This document shows, in pieces, positions 33,061 to 44,491 of a DNA stretch of 64,000 nt. A program made the position numbers and the translations under genes. The DNA is from Pegea sp. RAD2-039 (lineage: Eukaryota; Chordata; Thaliacea; Salpida; Salpidae). The DNA lies in assembly GCA_034620365.1 (NCBI GenBank), contig JAQGEQ010000140.1:1-64000 (forward strand), in the 5' to 3' direction. The notes below the pieces were generated by a model. That model was not told where the DNA came from. It worked only from the letters and a program-made list of their open reading frames with translations, and did not search any database. Position 1 is the stretch's first letter, and each line of letters opens with the position of its first letter.

Positions 33061-35722
33061 TTAGTTGAGATTCCTTCGCTGATTGAACTGTTTATCTCTT
33101 CCTTTCTTCTGATCTTGCTTCACCATCTTTCTTCTTAGCTCCCTACTACTAATTCGGTTAAGAAGATCAACAAATGAAACAAACACAAACTTGTTGCTGC
33201 TGCTCGTCGCTTTCTTGTAGTTTTTCGAAATCGCTTTCTTCAAAGGAAGTTTTGTTGTGTCCTGAAACTTCTGCAGGGGTCCTTTATGGGGCTTGTAGGA
33301 TAAGGGCTTCTTCAGGCTTTCCTAAAACAAGACCAACATCAAGCGGGGAATCCCCACTAAGACACAAACCTTCAAATCGAACTTCTTGGAGGATTGGGGC
33401 GTGGAGATGAAGCTGTTCCTCCCAACTCTAAAAGGAGTTGCTCCGGATGTAGATGAGCATCTAGTTGATCTTAGAGGAGTGGTCAGCTTGCTGGATGTTG
33501 CTGCTGCAGTCTTCTTTGGAAGAAGATACTTTTTCGGAGTTTGAAGTTTAGATTTAAAGGCGCCGACAGCGGAACTACTTCCGGTGAAATCGATTTTAAT
33601 CTTCTTCAAGTCGGTCACAGTCGGTTTGAAGACAGGTTTCGGGGTCTAAAGAAGAAATAAAAAGTTTTCGAATGAAGAAGAAAGCAGAAGAACCTTCGGA
33701 AGAGTCTTCTTCGTCGATCTACAAACAAAAAGTTGATTAGCGCGAAGCCTAAGGTGCTACAACTCGCTTACTTCGCACTTTTACTCGAATCAACTTGATA
33801 TTCAAGCTTCCTTTTTGCTGACTTCTTCGGTGATTTCTAAACACACGTGATCAGATAAACAACAACAACTTGTCGATGATACCTTTGAAGTTGTTACTTG
33901 TTTCACTTTACTCGAACTCAGCAGCTTCTTCGCACGTGTCTCTTTCCGCTTCAAGTAATCATCAATTGATTCCATCTTCTCGAAGTTTCTGATGAAGAAG
34001 ACACATGTTGTCATCTTCAACTACTTCTATTTCAAAATTACTTTTTATGAATATTCGACCAAGTTTTCGCTCCTTTAGAAGATTCCTTCTTCCGACTCGA
34101 GCTTCTAGTCCCTATTTGCTTCTCATCTTTAAAGAAGACATCAAAAGAGCAAATATAAGAAGATGAGGAACAAACCATTGTTCGGAGTCTTCTTTATGTC
34201 TTCAGCAGATTGATTCTTGGATGTTAGTCGAGTTGATCTTCTAGTTTGTATTTTACCTGATTGAGTCTGAAATAAATTGAAGATATTTTTAAGAAGATTG
34301 AAAGAAGATGAAGTTGAACCGATTGTTTTTGCCATTCTTCAAAAGTCATACTAATTTCCATCGGTTTCGAAGGTTTAGGAATTTTCCTTTTTTTTGGGAA
34401 TCGTTTTTTTGGTAATGTGAATGTCGAATTTAAATCCTAAAAATTTATAAAAATTTTACTTTTAATGATAAATTGATCCTAAATACTAACATCTTTCGCT
34501 TTCAAGGAATCAGAGTTTTGATCATCAAGAGTTGATTCAACGGCTTTATCGCTATTTTCGATGACGTCATCAGCTTTGATGACGTCATCAGTTTCCGTGA
34601 AGGTTTTATTAATGTCATCATCAGCTTTAGTGACTTCATCATCAGCTTTAGTGACGTCATCATCAGCTTTAGTGACGTCATCATTACCAATGACGTCAGC
34701 ATCAGTTTCAATGACGTCATTTGTATTTTTAGTGACGTCATCATTATCAGTTTTATTGACGTCATCAGCTTTCGTGGATGTTTTATTAATGTCATCATTA
34801 TCAGTTTTAATGACATCATCATTATCAATGACGTCATCAACAGTTTCAGTGACGTCAGAGTCAGGTTTAATTGATTTGCAATTTGCATTTGGAGTTTTCA
34901 AATTGATGAAATTTGAGTCAAGTTGAATCTGCTTAGAATCTAATTAAAGAAAAAAATATAAAAATAGTTGAGAAGCAAAGATACAACAAACCTTTGCCAG
35001 GGGTTGACTGAAGAACGATATTATCTTCAGAAGTACAAATTGACTAAAATAAAAGTTTATAGAAATTAAAAGTTTTTAAAATGAAAATAGTTTTGTTAAA
35101 GAAATCAGTAATTGGTTACAAATGTAAATTTCGACTAACAGCTGATATTTCTTCTATATTCTCATTTTCTGAGTTAGTTTTGCGTGAATGGTTTTCATCA
35201 GCCTCCTCTGTTGTTGTTGTTAATAATTCACCATTTGTTATATCAGTAGTTACTGATGATAGATTTGAGGAATTATCCGTTTTTTTAGAGTCTTTTGATT
35301 TATTTTCAGGGTTCAATTCAAGGATTTTTTTCAACTGGAGAATTAACTTTTTGTTCTGAAAATCAATTATTTTCATTTTTAAGCGTTAATTATCTAAAAA
35401 ATAGTTTTATTATAAACTTGAATACAAAAAACAACTTATAAACAGCTGATAAATTATCAAAAACTTTATTAGAATTTTTAACAAATATTTCATTTTTTAC
35501 AAAGAATTTAGATTAATTAGACTAATTGACTAGTTTTAATAAAATCAGATATTAAACAAAAATAAATCTTGAAAGAAAAGTATCTTTAAAAAATTTAGCT
35601 TATAATTTCTTTTCTAAATAAAGGAAATATAGAACAAAAACACAAACCTTCTGATTCGCTTTTAAACCATTGATTTTGGCCAACTTCTGTAAGTCTGTCC
35701 TATTTAATTTTTCAAGTTCCAT
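33061..35722 (-). CDS. NUSAP1: Nucleolar and spindle-associated protein 1
   Basis: NUSAP1 binds and bundles microtubules around mitotic chromosomes. The start at 35722 gives MELEKLNRTDLQKLAKINGL, joining an exon that continues NKKLILQLKKILELN: together the SAP-like N-terminal DNA-binding motif of the family. Middle exons are polar and disordered, including the DDVTKAD-rich exon (about 34490-34940) and a basic TLPKKRFPKKRKIPKP segment near 34400. EKMESIDDYLKRKE (near 33960) matches the conserved NUSAP1 MESID motif. PFRVGRNSF and KKFDLK near 33380-33440 followed by SLKKPLSYKPHKGPLQKF near 33300 match the conserved microtubule-binding C-terminal half. The basic tail ends RRNLN at 33061. Many small introns separate the exons, so internal junctions are approximate. 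A 45-nt intron may lie near 33125-33185; read through, it stays open, so it is uncertain. Confidence 0.87.
34561..34860. repeat. TGACGTCA array within a NUSAP1 exon
   Basis: About 300 bp built from variable units of roughly 18-24 bp with the core (A/G)TGACGTCATCA. I count ten perfect TGACGTCA palindromes plus near matches (TGACTTCA, TGACATCA and two TGTCATCA). On the coding (minus) strand it gives Asp-Asp-Val/Ile-x-Lys-x-Asp repeats. The opposite strand also stays open (MTSSALMTSS...), as expected of such a repeat. Confidence 0.95.
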
Positions 35723-36849
35723 CATAAAGTAACTTTTTAGTAAATTTGCTATAAACCTCAATTATATCTAAAATATTATTTCAAAACTGTCAATTAATAC
35801 TAAAATATATACATTAATACAAAAGTTTAAATAAATAAATAAACTGGCTAGTCATCAGTATTGATAACATGTAATAAAATTAACTTAGAATTATAAAAAA
35901 GTAACTTTTTCAACAATAATCAAAAAATAATTTAATTTTAGTTTAAAAATAGCAATATAATCATATATAATTATATAGATCATAAATTACTCCCTAAGAA
36001 AAAGATGAAAACAGTATATTAAGCTAAAATATAAAAAACAATCACAAAAACTTGAAATATAATTTTTATTAAAATATATTCAGATAACTTTTAAAATAGT
36101 AAAATGCAAAAGCTGAATTAAAATATTAATAATGATGAGTTAAAATATTAATGTATAAGAATTATATTTTTTAAATAATCCTGATTATTTAATATAAATT
36201 AAAATCGTTTATTAATCACATTTCAAATGAAATATTTTTTAAATCATTATTTACATCAAAAATAAAAAAAAATTACATATCGATTTAAAATAACAAATAT
36301 TATTTAAATTAAATACATTTTAAATCACAGAATAGAATTTAATAGAAAAGCAGAAGTTCGTTTATCTGCAAAATTTTATAAAACAAAATGTCATAACATC
36401 TAGGTAATATTCGAAATAAAATTGCCGCTCTGTCCAAAATGGCGTTATTACGTGTTGTCACCGATTTAAGTGATAAATTAATAAACACTTTAATTTTGTT
36501 AGATAAATCAAAATCTAACTAATTAATCTGAGTAAAAAATTGGTAAATTAAAAAGAAATTTAACATTAAAGAATTTAATTTTATTTATAAAAAAATGAAA
36601 ACGCATAAAATAAGAGTTATTAGTTGCTTAGAGGTTTTCTTATGTAGTTTATGTTTTAGGACTAAGTCAAATTATTTTTCATCAGGAATTCATGTTAAAA
36701 GTTCTGTGTAATTTTAAGTTTATTTTTAGTTGAACATTTATTGATTCATAATGTAAGAGTGTAATAGCACCAACGTTTTAAAGTTATTCCTTGATAAGTA
36801 AAAGAAGTACCAACTTGTGTTCAGAATCGGCATAACTTATATTATATTT
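35723..36849. other. Intergenic, no gene seen
   Basis: AT-rich upstream region of NUSAP1. A less AT-rich patch near 36420-36460 (GCCGCTCTGTCCAAAATGGCG) is the only visible interruption and could be promoter-proximal sequence or a repeat fragment. Confidence 0.45.
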
Positions 36850-37868
36850 GCATCAATCTAGTTTCTGTTCAATAATCTTCTTCAAACTCACTCAAAACTC
36901 CAAACTGCACTAAATATTGTAGAAAACTGGTCTGCGAATTGGCAACTTAAAATCCAGCCAAAAAAGTCTGAAGTTATAACATTCTCCCGTAAGCCAGCTG
37001 CCAACTTCAGCAACCAATACTACATCAATGGATCTATTCTTGAACGAGTATCCTCAGTCATAGACCTCGGCATTACTCTGACATCTGACTTCAAATGGCA
37101 CAGTTATGTTTCCAGAATCTTTGGAAAATCTATCAAGCTTGTCCACCTCATCATAAAGACTTTTAATTCTAAAGATCCATGGTTTTACGTGAACCTTTTC
37201 AAACTGTACATACGCCCTATTCTTGAATACAATGTCAGTGCATGGATGCCATATCAAATTGGTGATATCAGAAAAATCGAATCTGTTCAGGCAACATTTA
37301 CGAGATTGGTTTGCAGGAAACTTAATATCAAATACGAGAGTTATAAGCATCGTCTCAGCTTCTTCAATCTAGATACTTTGGAAATCCGAAGAATTAAATA
37401 CGACCTTATTCTGATTTTTAAAATTATTCACAACTTAATTGATCCTCAGTTTGATGACTTTTTCTCCATTAGTCCCTCCCTCAAGTTATATCAACTTAGA
37501 AGACATAAATTACATCTTAATAAGCCCACTCCACCAGCTACATTAACCAGATTAAGTTTTTTCTCATACCGCACAATCAGTACATGGAACAATCTGCCAT
37601 CAGAGATTGTCATGTCAAAATCACTTATGCTGTTCAAGAAAAAGCTGAATTGTTATAATATCGATGTACCATATTATAATATCGATGCACCATTTCTAAA
37701 CTGTGAATTTTTCTCTTTTACAATACTATGATTCTGTGCAATTCTTCATTGTCATATACTTTTTCGTTTACACGTCAAATAGATCTAATTTGTGAGAATG
37801 TGTGTTAGCGAGAGGTGCTCTCTTTAGGCACCCTCCTTCACATTTATTGTAATAAATAAATAAATAAA
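36850..37868 (+). mobile_element. 5'-truncated non-LTR retrotransposon (LINE, CR1/Jockey-like)
   Basis: Open reading through about 36870-37731 encodes the C-terminal part of a LINE reverse transcriptase: LNIVENWSANWQLKIQPKKS, DLGITLTSDFKWHSYVS, FKLYIRPILEYNVSAWMP, KIESVQATFTRLVCRK and STWNNLPSEIV. This is the thumb and post-RT region; the catalytic YxDD motif lies upstream and is missing. The frame is nearly intact to the stop at 37729-37731. The 3' UTR has the family signature GAGAATGTGTGTTAGCGAGAGG and CACCCTCCTTCACATTTATTG and ends in an (AATA)n tail. The intact frame suggests fairly recent insertion. Clade placement is approximate without the RT core. Confidence 0.88.
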
Positions 37869-38798
37869 AATATCGTTTGAAAACTAAAACAAAAAATATT
37901 GTTTTAAATCTAACTGTAACCTCTTTTTATTTTTTTTAGAAACATTTTTTAAAAATATAATTTTAATTGACTTAATTAATTTAATTTGGAAGTTTAAAAT
38001 GGAAGTTATTATTAGTCTCTCAGCTCAATTTATCTTATTCATTTTACAACATGAAAAACAATTATGAGGTTTCCCACTGTCCAAGCAACGTTTACATATA
38101 TTGGTCTAAATTGTTACTAAAATTCTTACTCTAAAACTTCCAAAATTTGAATGATTAAAATAAACATTGTGTTAATTTCTTTACTTGAAAGAAATGTTTT
38201 TAGACAATTAGGTAAAATATAAATAGAATTTATTATTTCAGTCTGTTGTAGTGGAAGCTGAAAAAAATAAATGTTGATTTCCTTATCCTAAAAAACTTGA
38301 TCACTAGGATTATAAAACCTAATTAGGATTATAATTATTGGTGGCCAGAACTGAACAAACTTATTAACTACTTTCCATTTAGATCTAATGTAATAAAAGC
38401 CATGAAAAACTTTCTCTTAAATTATCTGAATCAAAATTAAAGCGGATTTTTGTGGAAGGTTTTTAAAATCTATTAAAATAATCGAATGGGACCCAAAACC
38501 ATTACATCGAGAATTCCTCTAAAAATGAATTTCTGAAATCACTTTTAATATTAAATCTTACTTGTGTTTTAATGATGAGTTTTTACTTGAACATAATTCT
38601 AACATAAAAATATCTAGCCAAATAGAGCTAAGAGTAAATCTTATCATAGAAAGATCTTTGACTAAATAAAACTTCAAAACAACTTTTATTACAATTATAT
38701 TCTCTAATCAACAACTAATTTTTTAAAGTGACCACATTTTGTATGGGTTTTGCTAATCATCAAAATAAGACTTTCAATGAAAAGCAAAGACCCCAATA
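37869..38798. other. Intergenic, no gene seen
   Basis: AT-rich 3' flank of PHF5A and LINE. No exon or further repeat was recognised. Confidence 0.5.
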
Positions 38799-39131
38799 CT
38801 ATCGTTTCTTAAATCCATATTTTTTCCGCTCATAAAACAGATCAGTCTTTGCGCTTCCAAGATTAACAATCTTTGGGCATCCGTCGCGATCTTTCTCTTG
38901 AACTGTACATTCTTTACAGTAATAAGCATCAGAAACTCCGGGGCCTCCACATATAGTACATCTTCCTTGATAAGATCCATAATTACATTCATCACAAATA
39001 CGAACGAGGGTACAAGGGCGTACATATGAATCACAGATCACACATTTCCCATCACATTTCTCACACAGACGACCAATGGCAACACCAGGTTGCTTACGAC
39101 AAAAAATTAAATCAGGGTGATGTTTAGCCAT
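38799..39131 (-). CDS. PHF5A: PHD finger-like domain protein 5A (SF3b subunit)
   Basis: PHF5A (SF3b14b) is a subunit of the SF3b complex of the U2 snRNP, which recognises the intron branch point. The single exon encodes exactly 110 residues, the length conserved in nearly all animals, from [20 protein letters not shown] to YGFKKR. The zinc-binding cysteine pairs are all present: [37 protein letters not shown] and [14 protein letters not shown]. Being intronless among split genes could reflect ancestral loss or retroposition; no poly(A) tract or target-site duplication was noticed. Confidence 0.98.
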   Translation of the reverse strand: MAKHHPDLIFCRKQPGVAIGRLCEKCDGKCVICDSYVRPCTLVRICDECNYGSYQGRCTICGGPGVSDAYYCKECTVQEKDRDGCPKIVNLGSAKTDLFYERKKYGFKKR

Positions 39132-41921
39132 TTTTATTCTCTGCTATCTTTAAAATAAAAAACTAATTAGCAAATTTTCATACAATTTCAGACAAATTTC
39201 TTTTATTTATTTCAAATATATAAGTCTATATACTACTAAATGTAGTTTAGAATTAGAAAATATAATTTATATAAATATATAAATAAAAATAAAATTTTCA
39301 TTTAAAGAAAGGATTTTTTAATCATAAATGAAATTTATAAAATTGAGTTTAGTCAGAAATGAATATATTTTATTGTACTTAGTATAATATTAAAATAAAC
39401 TTCTAAGAATTTCTAAATTATTAAATTGAAAGCAATTAAAGTATATTTGATCATAAAAATATTAAAAAAGTAAATTAATTATTATAAAAAAAAATCGATT
39501 CTGTGTTGATATTTATTAACTTATTTAAATAATTCAGATTATAAAAATATAATAAATCTAAACAGTAAACATGCAATTAGCCAACAAACAACTAAAGTTT
39601 AAACTCAATAAGCAAATTTCACCCAAGTATTTTAGAAAAGTAATTTATTTTTATTTAAATAGAAAACATTAAATTAAATTTTGTTAAATATATTTAAATG
39701 ATAAAATAACAAAATATCTTAAATCAAAAAATTAAATAGATAAAAATTATAAATATTTTTAATTTTATAAAACTTCAAAATTATTTATAATTTCCTACAA
39801 ACGAACATAAATTAAAAATTGCAAAAATTTATATTCAAAGCAGAAATATTTAATTAAAACAATCAATAAACAAATAAAATAATTATGGAAAATCAGAAAT
39901 AATCGAATAAAATTTTAAAAGTATTTAATGGCTACCGGCACTAACAGAAACTCGTAGAAGAAAACATTAATGAATGCAAAACTGGCGCTTAACTATTATG
40001 GCTTTTTAGTAGATACAATATATAACTTTATAGAAAGAGCACAGCTAGAGAAAAATAAAAGTAAGTGATAAAAAATATATAGAATAATAAAACACGATTA
40101 GAAAAAAATTTTTATGATTTTCTTACATTATGACTTCCAAATTTTCGTTTTCGAAATGTAATTCAAAAGATGAAATTCAATTTATTAGATATCTTGAAAT
40201 CAACTCTTAATTAGTACCAACCCAAATTAAAAACACTTTTCAAGATATTTTTTAAGATTTTACTCTATTTATTTAAATTTTTTTTTGATACGATAGAAAA
40301 CTAGGAAAAAGTCTTTAATATTTTAAAGATACCTTCTAGTTTTCAGAAATGTACACCATGAGTTATAAAAGGCTTGAAAACTTGTCCTGAAAATATTTAG
40401 TTTGTTCAGGATTTTCACATTTAAACTTTACTAACAATCACAGCAGCCAGAGTTTCTTAATTCGATGCTAAAATATTTTTTTTAATGCTCAAAAAAAGTG
40501 AGTATTCAAACGTTGTGAAAATGGAATTATTTTTACAGTAATTCAATTTATTTTTTTCTTTAAAGTTGGTTTCTGTAATTTTGAAGAACTTTCAAGTCTT
40601 GTTGCTAAAATCAGCACTCATTTTCAGTGCATTTTCGTTTTATTGTATAACTTGCATAAGTCACTTTGTGTTTTTATGAATCGTTAGTAAGTCGTTTTTA
40701 AAATTAAAGGTGTTACACCAAATTTTTCAACCATATCTTTAGTTACATGTTATCATTTTTATTATAAAAAAAACTTTTCTGTTCTTTTAACAACTGTAAA
40801 GTTATTTTTAATAAGTTTGTTTATTAATTATAATCGCTGATTATTATCAATAAATTATATTTTTTCTTTATCTGCTCATTTTAAGTGTAATGTACAATAA
40901 TAAAACTAAGATGATACAAATTTGTTGAAACAATTACAAGTTTTTGAACTTTCCGAAAAATCTTTAACAAACAGAAAGTAGATGTCAAAATTGGGGAATT
41001 CCCTTTCTAAAAAACTATTTTAGTATTAAATAGAGTTTTTTAGTTGCTTTGAATTCAGATTGATTAAAAAGCATGATTTTGTGGTTTGCAGTTTTCTGTA
41101 AATCTTGATCTCCTGGTTTGAAGATTTTTTTATTTTAAAAATCTCTATCTAAGGTTAGTTAATCATGAAAACCTCTAACATTTTATGTTATCAATTCAAA
41201 TAACATTTTAAAAATTGTTGTAATATGCAAATTGTCTTTACTTTATGATTGAATAACATATTTAGAATTTCTATTCATTTAGATATTGATATTTTAAAGG
41301 CTAATATAATATTCATGATTTACTAAATAAATTAGTATTTATTATATAAGCTTTATGTTATAATTTTAATGTTTTTTATTTCTACCTTGTATATGTTTGA
41401 ATATATTGTATGATTTTAAAATAAATTCTGTATATTGTTGACACATGTTTTTAAAAGTAAATTATTCATAAATTAAACTAAAAAAGTATAATTTTTTTTA
41501 GATATCTCTGAGCCAGTTTGTTTTAAAATGAATCTTTTTAATTTATATCCATTTAATGATTGTTAGTTTCTAAAATAATTTTTTTTCTAAGATATTTTAT
41601 CCAGCTGATGATTTTGTAACAAATAAAAATTGTTTAATTATATGATGTTTTGAATTATATAAAAGTTATAATTATACTAAGCATTGAAATAGAATAAGAT
41701 TAGAAAGTATATTCATAAAATCATTCATAAAAATGATTTCAAATAAATGTGTTTCTTTGATTATTCAAAATATTGGTTTTTAGTTTTACTATCTTTGATC
41801 TTGTAAGTCCTTATAAAATTATAAATAATATTTAAGTTGATATACATTATTTGTTATTACTATTATTACTATTGGTTCTTAAATTGATTCATTAAAAGTT
41901 ATAAACATTTTTCTTTTATAG
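39132..41921. other. Region between PHF5A and the coiled-coil gene; 5' exons not identified
   Basis: This 2.8 kb should contain the divergent promoters and the missing first exons of the coiled-coil gene. A short ATG frame near 39928 (MATGTNRNS, then a GTAGAA donor) and a possible exon at 41502-41561 (ISEPVCFKMNLFNLYPFND) were considered, but their phases do not connect cleanly to the exon at 41922. Confidence 0.45.
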
Positions 41922-44491
41922 CAAAATTGTTTAAAAGACCAGCTTCTTTTGAAAAGTAATTTGAAAAGTGATTTGGAAGCAAATTCATTGAAATCTTTCT
42001 GGAGAATCAAATATGTCATCTGTTAGTTTTATTTCAACTTTATTATTTTTTGATAAAGGATTCAGTTTTTATCTGATTCTGTTTCTATGAGTCTCTAACA
42101 AATTATTCTAAAATTAATTAATTCTGTTAAACTTTAGTTTTCAATTTTTATTCAAAACTATTTATTCTAAATGAAACTTGATTATTAGCAACTTTTCATT
42201 AAAATTAAAGATTTTAAAAGATTATTTAATGATTTTAAATAAGAAATCTTAGTGATTGATCTTTAATCTTTAGAATTTTGAGCAATTTTCAATAAATGAC
42301 AAAACTGAAATTGAGAAAGTTTGGGAAGCTTATCATGAAAAATCTAGAGAATGCGATAAATTGTTGGATGATTTAGAAGATTACAAGTCGAAAGTGCATC
42401 AATTGGAGGTTAGAAGTATGTCTTTAAAGTTAAGATTGATCTGAAGATATTCTTTTCAGAGTTTATCACGGAATGTGAAGGATAAGCATAGATCTTTCTG
42501 TCAATATGAAGACATGAAAAAGAAAATTGAGAAACTACAAATTCAAAATGCAGAAATTATAAAGAAAGAGAAATTAGCTCGGAATGAATTAGATACAGAA
42601 AAAGTAAAATCTATTTTCATTGATGAGTTTTCATTGTAAATTTGCTTTCTAGGAAAGTTTTGATATTTCATATAAAGAATTACAAATAAAACTAAAAGAA
42701 GCTGTTGAGGCAGTTCAGAAGATCAAACTGAAAATGGAGATGAAAGCAAGTGAAATTATTTGTTTAAATAGTTTTGAAAATGTTACTTTCTAGGAGAAGA
42801 AACATTCTGAAGACCTAAATGCTTTCAAGGATCAGATGAACACAGAAAGAATCAATTTGAATCTAAACTCTTTAAAGCTGGAAAATCGAATCAGTGATTT
42901 AGAAAAGAAACTGAAAGAAGAAGCTGAAAAATATGAAGTTTTAGAAGATCAATATATCACAAATATCTCCGAAAGAAGTAGTCAATCTATCAACCAAATT
43001 CAACACAGGTCTCACTGAAGTTTTTCTAAATTCTTATTTGTTTGTTTATTATTTCTTGCTTTGTTTTTTAGTGATGACTCCGAAAGTCTTTCAAATCTTT
43101 TATCACAAATTCAATCTTTAAACGAGCAATTAATATCCGTCAAAAAAAGGGTCCTTTTTCAAAGAAAAATTATCGAGAACATTTGTGAACATCCTCTTAT
43201 TGCATCCGCTATAAAATCTTTTGAAATGATCCCGGACTCGACTTCATCATGTGAGTCATCTTCATCCCCATCTCTTCTTAATCTTTAAAATCTTTTCAGC
43301 AGCAGAAAATTCAAATTCTTCCACTGATTTCAGTTCATCACAACAAGATAAAGACATAAAAAGGTTTGTGGACTTTCTCAAATATTTGAAAAATCCCCTA
43401 AATATCAGTGGAACGCGATTTCCTTTCAGCGTTCCTCACAAAATTCTTCGTCTTTGTTCTTAAAGTAATTACAAACAGCTTTAGAAAGCACCTGACACGT
43501 AGCTGTCAGATGTTTGACGTCGTTTCGGGTTTGGAACGCAACTAGTTGCTTGCGCGCGCGTTTCGACATCGAAACAAACTTCTTTTTGATCATTTTTTAA
43601 CTTTTTAATTCTCGGCGATTTTGAAGATTCAACAAAATTTTTAAATCTTTTTTTTTATTGAATAGAAATATTTTAGATGAGAATGTTGATCAGGATCATC
43701 TGAATCATTTTATCGAGATCCCTCAAGACTCCCAGATCCTTTCAGAAGCTTTTAAAAGTCTTCGAGAGAAGATGAAGAGAAGGGAAGGTAAACTAGATTG
43801 CCTAGAGCAACTTGAACAACTCACTCATTAACAAAAGTTGAACACGAGTTTTAGTAAAATTATTTCCTTATTTCATAAAATATTCTAAATTTGGCCCAAC
43901 TTCAAAATCTTCACTCCAAAAATTGTAATTTCAACTTTTTAGAAATTTTTTGAAAATTTTATTCAAGTTGCGTAGGTTTTTAATAAACAGAATATTTCGA
44001 CATAAAAAATCCCAAATTGATGAAAGAAAATTTCCAATATTTCGTTTGAAAAATCCATCAAAATAATTGAAATAAAAAAACTTTTAGTAAAAAATATTTG
44101 TAGATTTTGAAGTTGATCAAAATCCTCAACCAATCAGCGACCAGAAAACACCAAAACTACCTAAAAGACCAACTCTAACCTCAACCATCGACTGCAGTAA
44201 ACCAATAAACCATCCACAGCAATCAAAACCAACAAAACAACTCCCTTTAAATCATCCAAGCAAAAGACCTTCTATAAGAGCAAAGATTGAACCGGTTAGT
44301 TTAACTTCAAATATTTCATCTTTTTTTTACAATCAGTTTATCAACAGTCGCATAAAACTCGACCACAGGTAGAGTATACTTGCCCAGTTTGCTTATTACG
44401 TTTCGAAACAACTGCATCAAGTCATTCAATTCGTTGTCATGTGAACGGACACTTTAGTGATGCAGATGCTAGTGATTTAGTAGAAGGATGA
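41922..44491 (+). CDS. Coiled-coil protein with C-terminal zinc finger, TAX1BP1/CALCOCO-like (5' end missing)
   Basis: At least nine in-phase exons. The first visible one (41922-42014) encodes QNCLKDQLLLKSNLKSDLEA; then 42274-42408, 42460-42603, 42653-42745, 42794-43008 and 43072-43250. They form a long, Lys/Glu-rich coiled coil (e.g. LKLENRISDLEKKLKEEAEK, LLSQIQSLNEQLISVKKR). Later exons are Pro/Ser-rich (PKLPKRPTLTSTIDC). The last has VEYTCPVCLLRFETTASSHS, IRCHVNGHF and stop TGA at 44489-44491. The C-x2-C...H-x3-C-H-x3-H region resembles the terminal ubiquitin-binding zinc fingers of the autophagy receptors TAX1BP1/CALCOCO. No SKICH domain was found upstream, so this may instead be an optineurin- or NEMO-like protein; family assignment is moderate. 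The intron after 42745 uses a GC donor (AAA|GCAAGT), required to keep the frame. AATAAA signals near 44610 and 44662 fit the 3' end. Confidence 0.62.

Noticed and set aside
34561..34926. Plus-strand Thr/Ser-Ser-rich frame (MTSSALMTSS...)
   Set aside because: Antisense to the NUSAP1 acidic exon. Open only because the TGACGTCA repeat lacks stops in that frame.
41502..41561. Exon upstream of the coiled-coil gene (ISEPVCFKMNLF...)
   Set aside because: Good acceptor tract, but the only open phase does not match the next exon without another, unseen exon.
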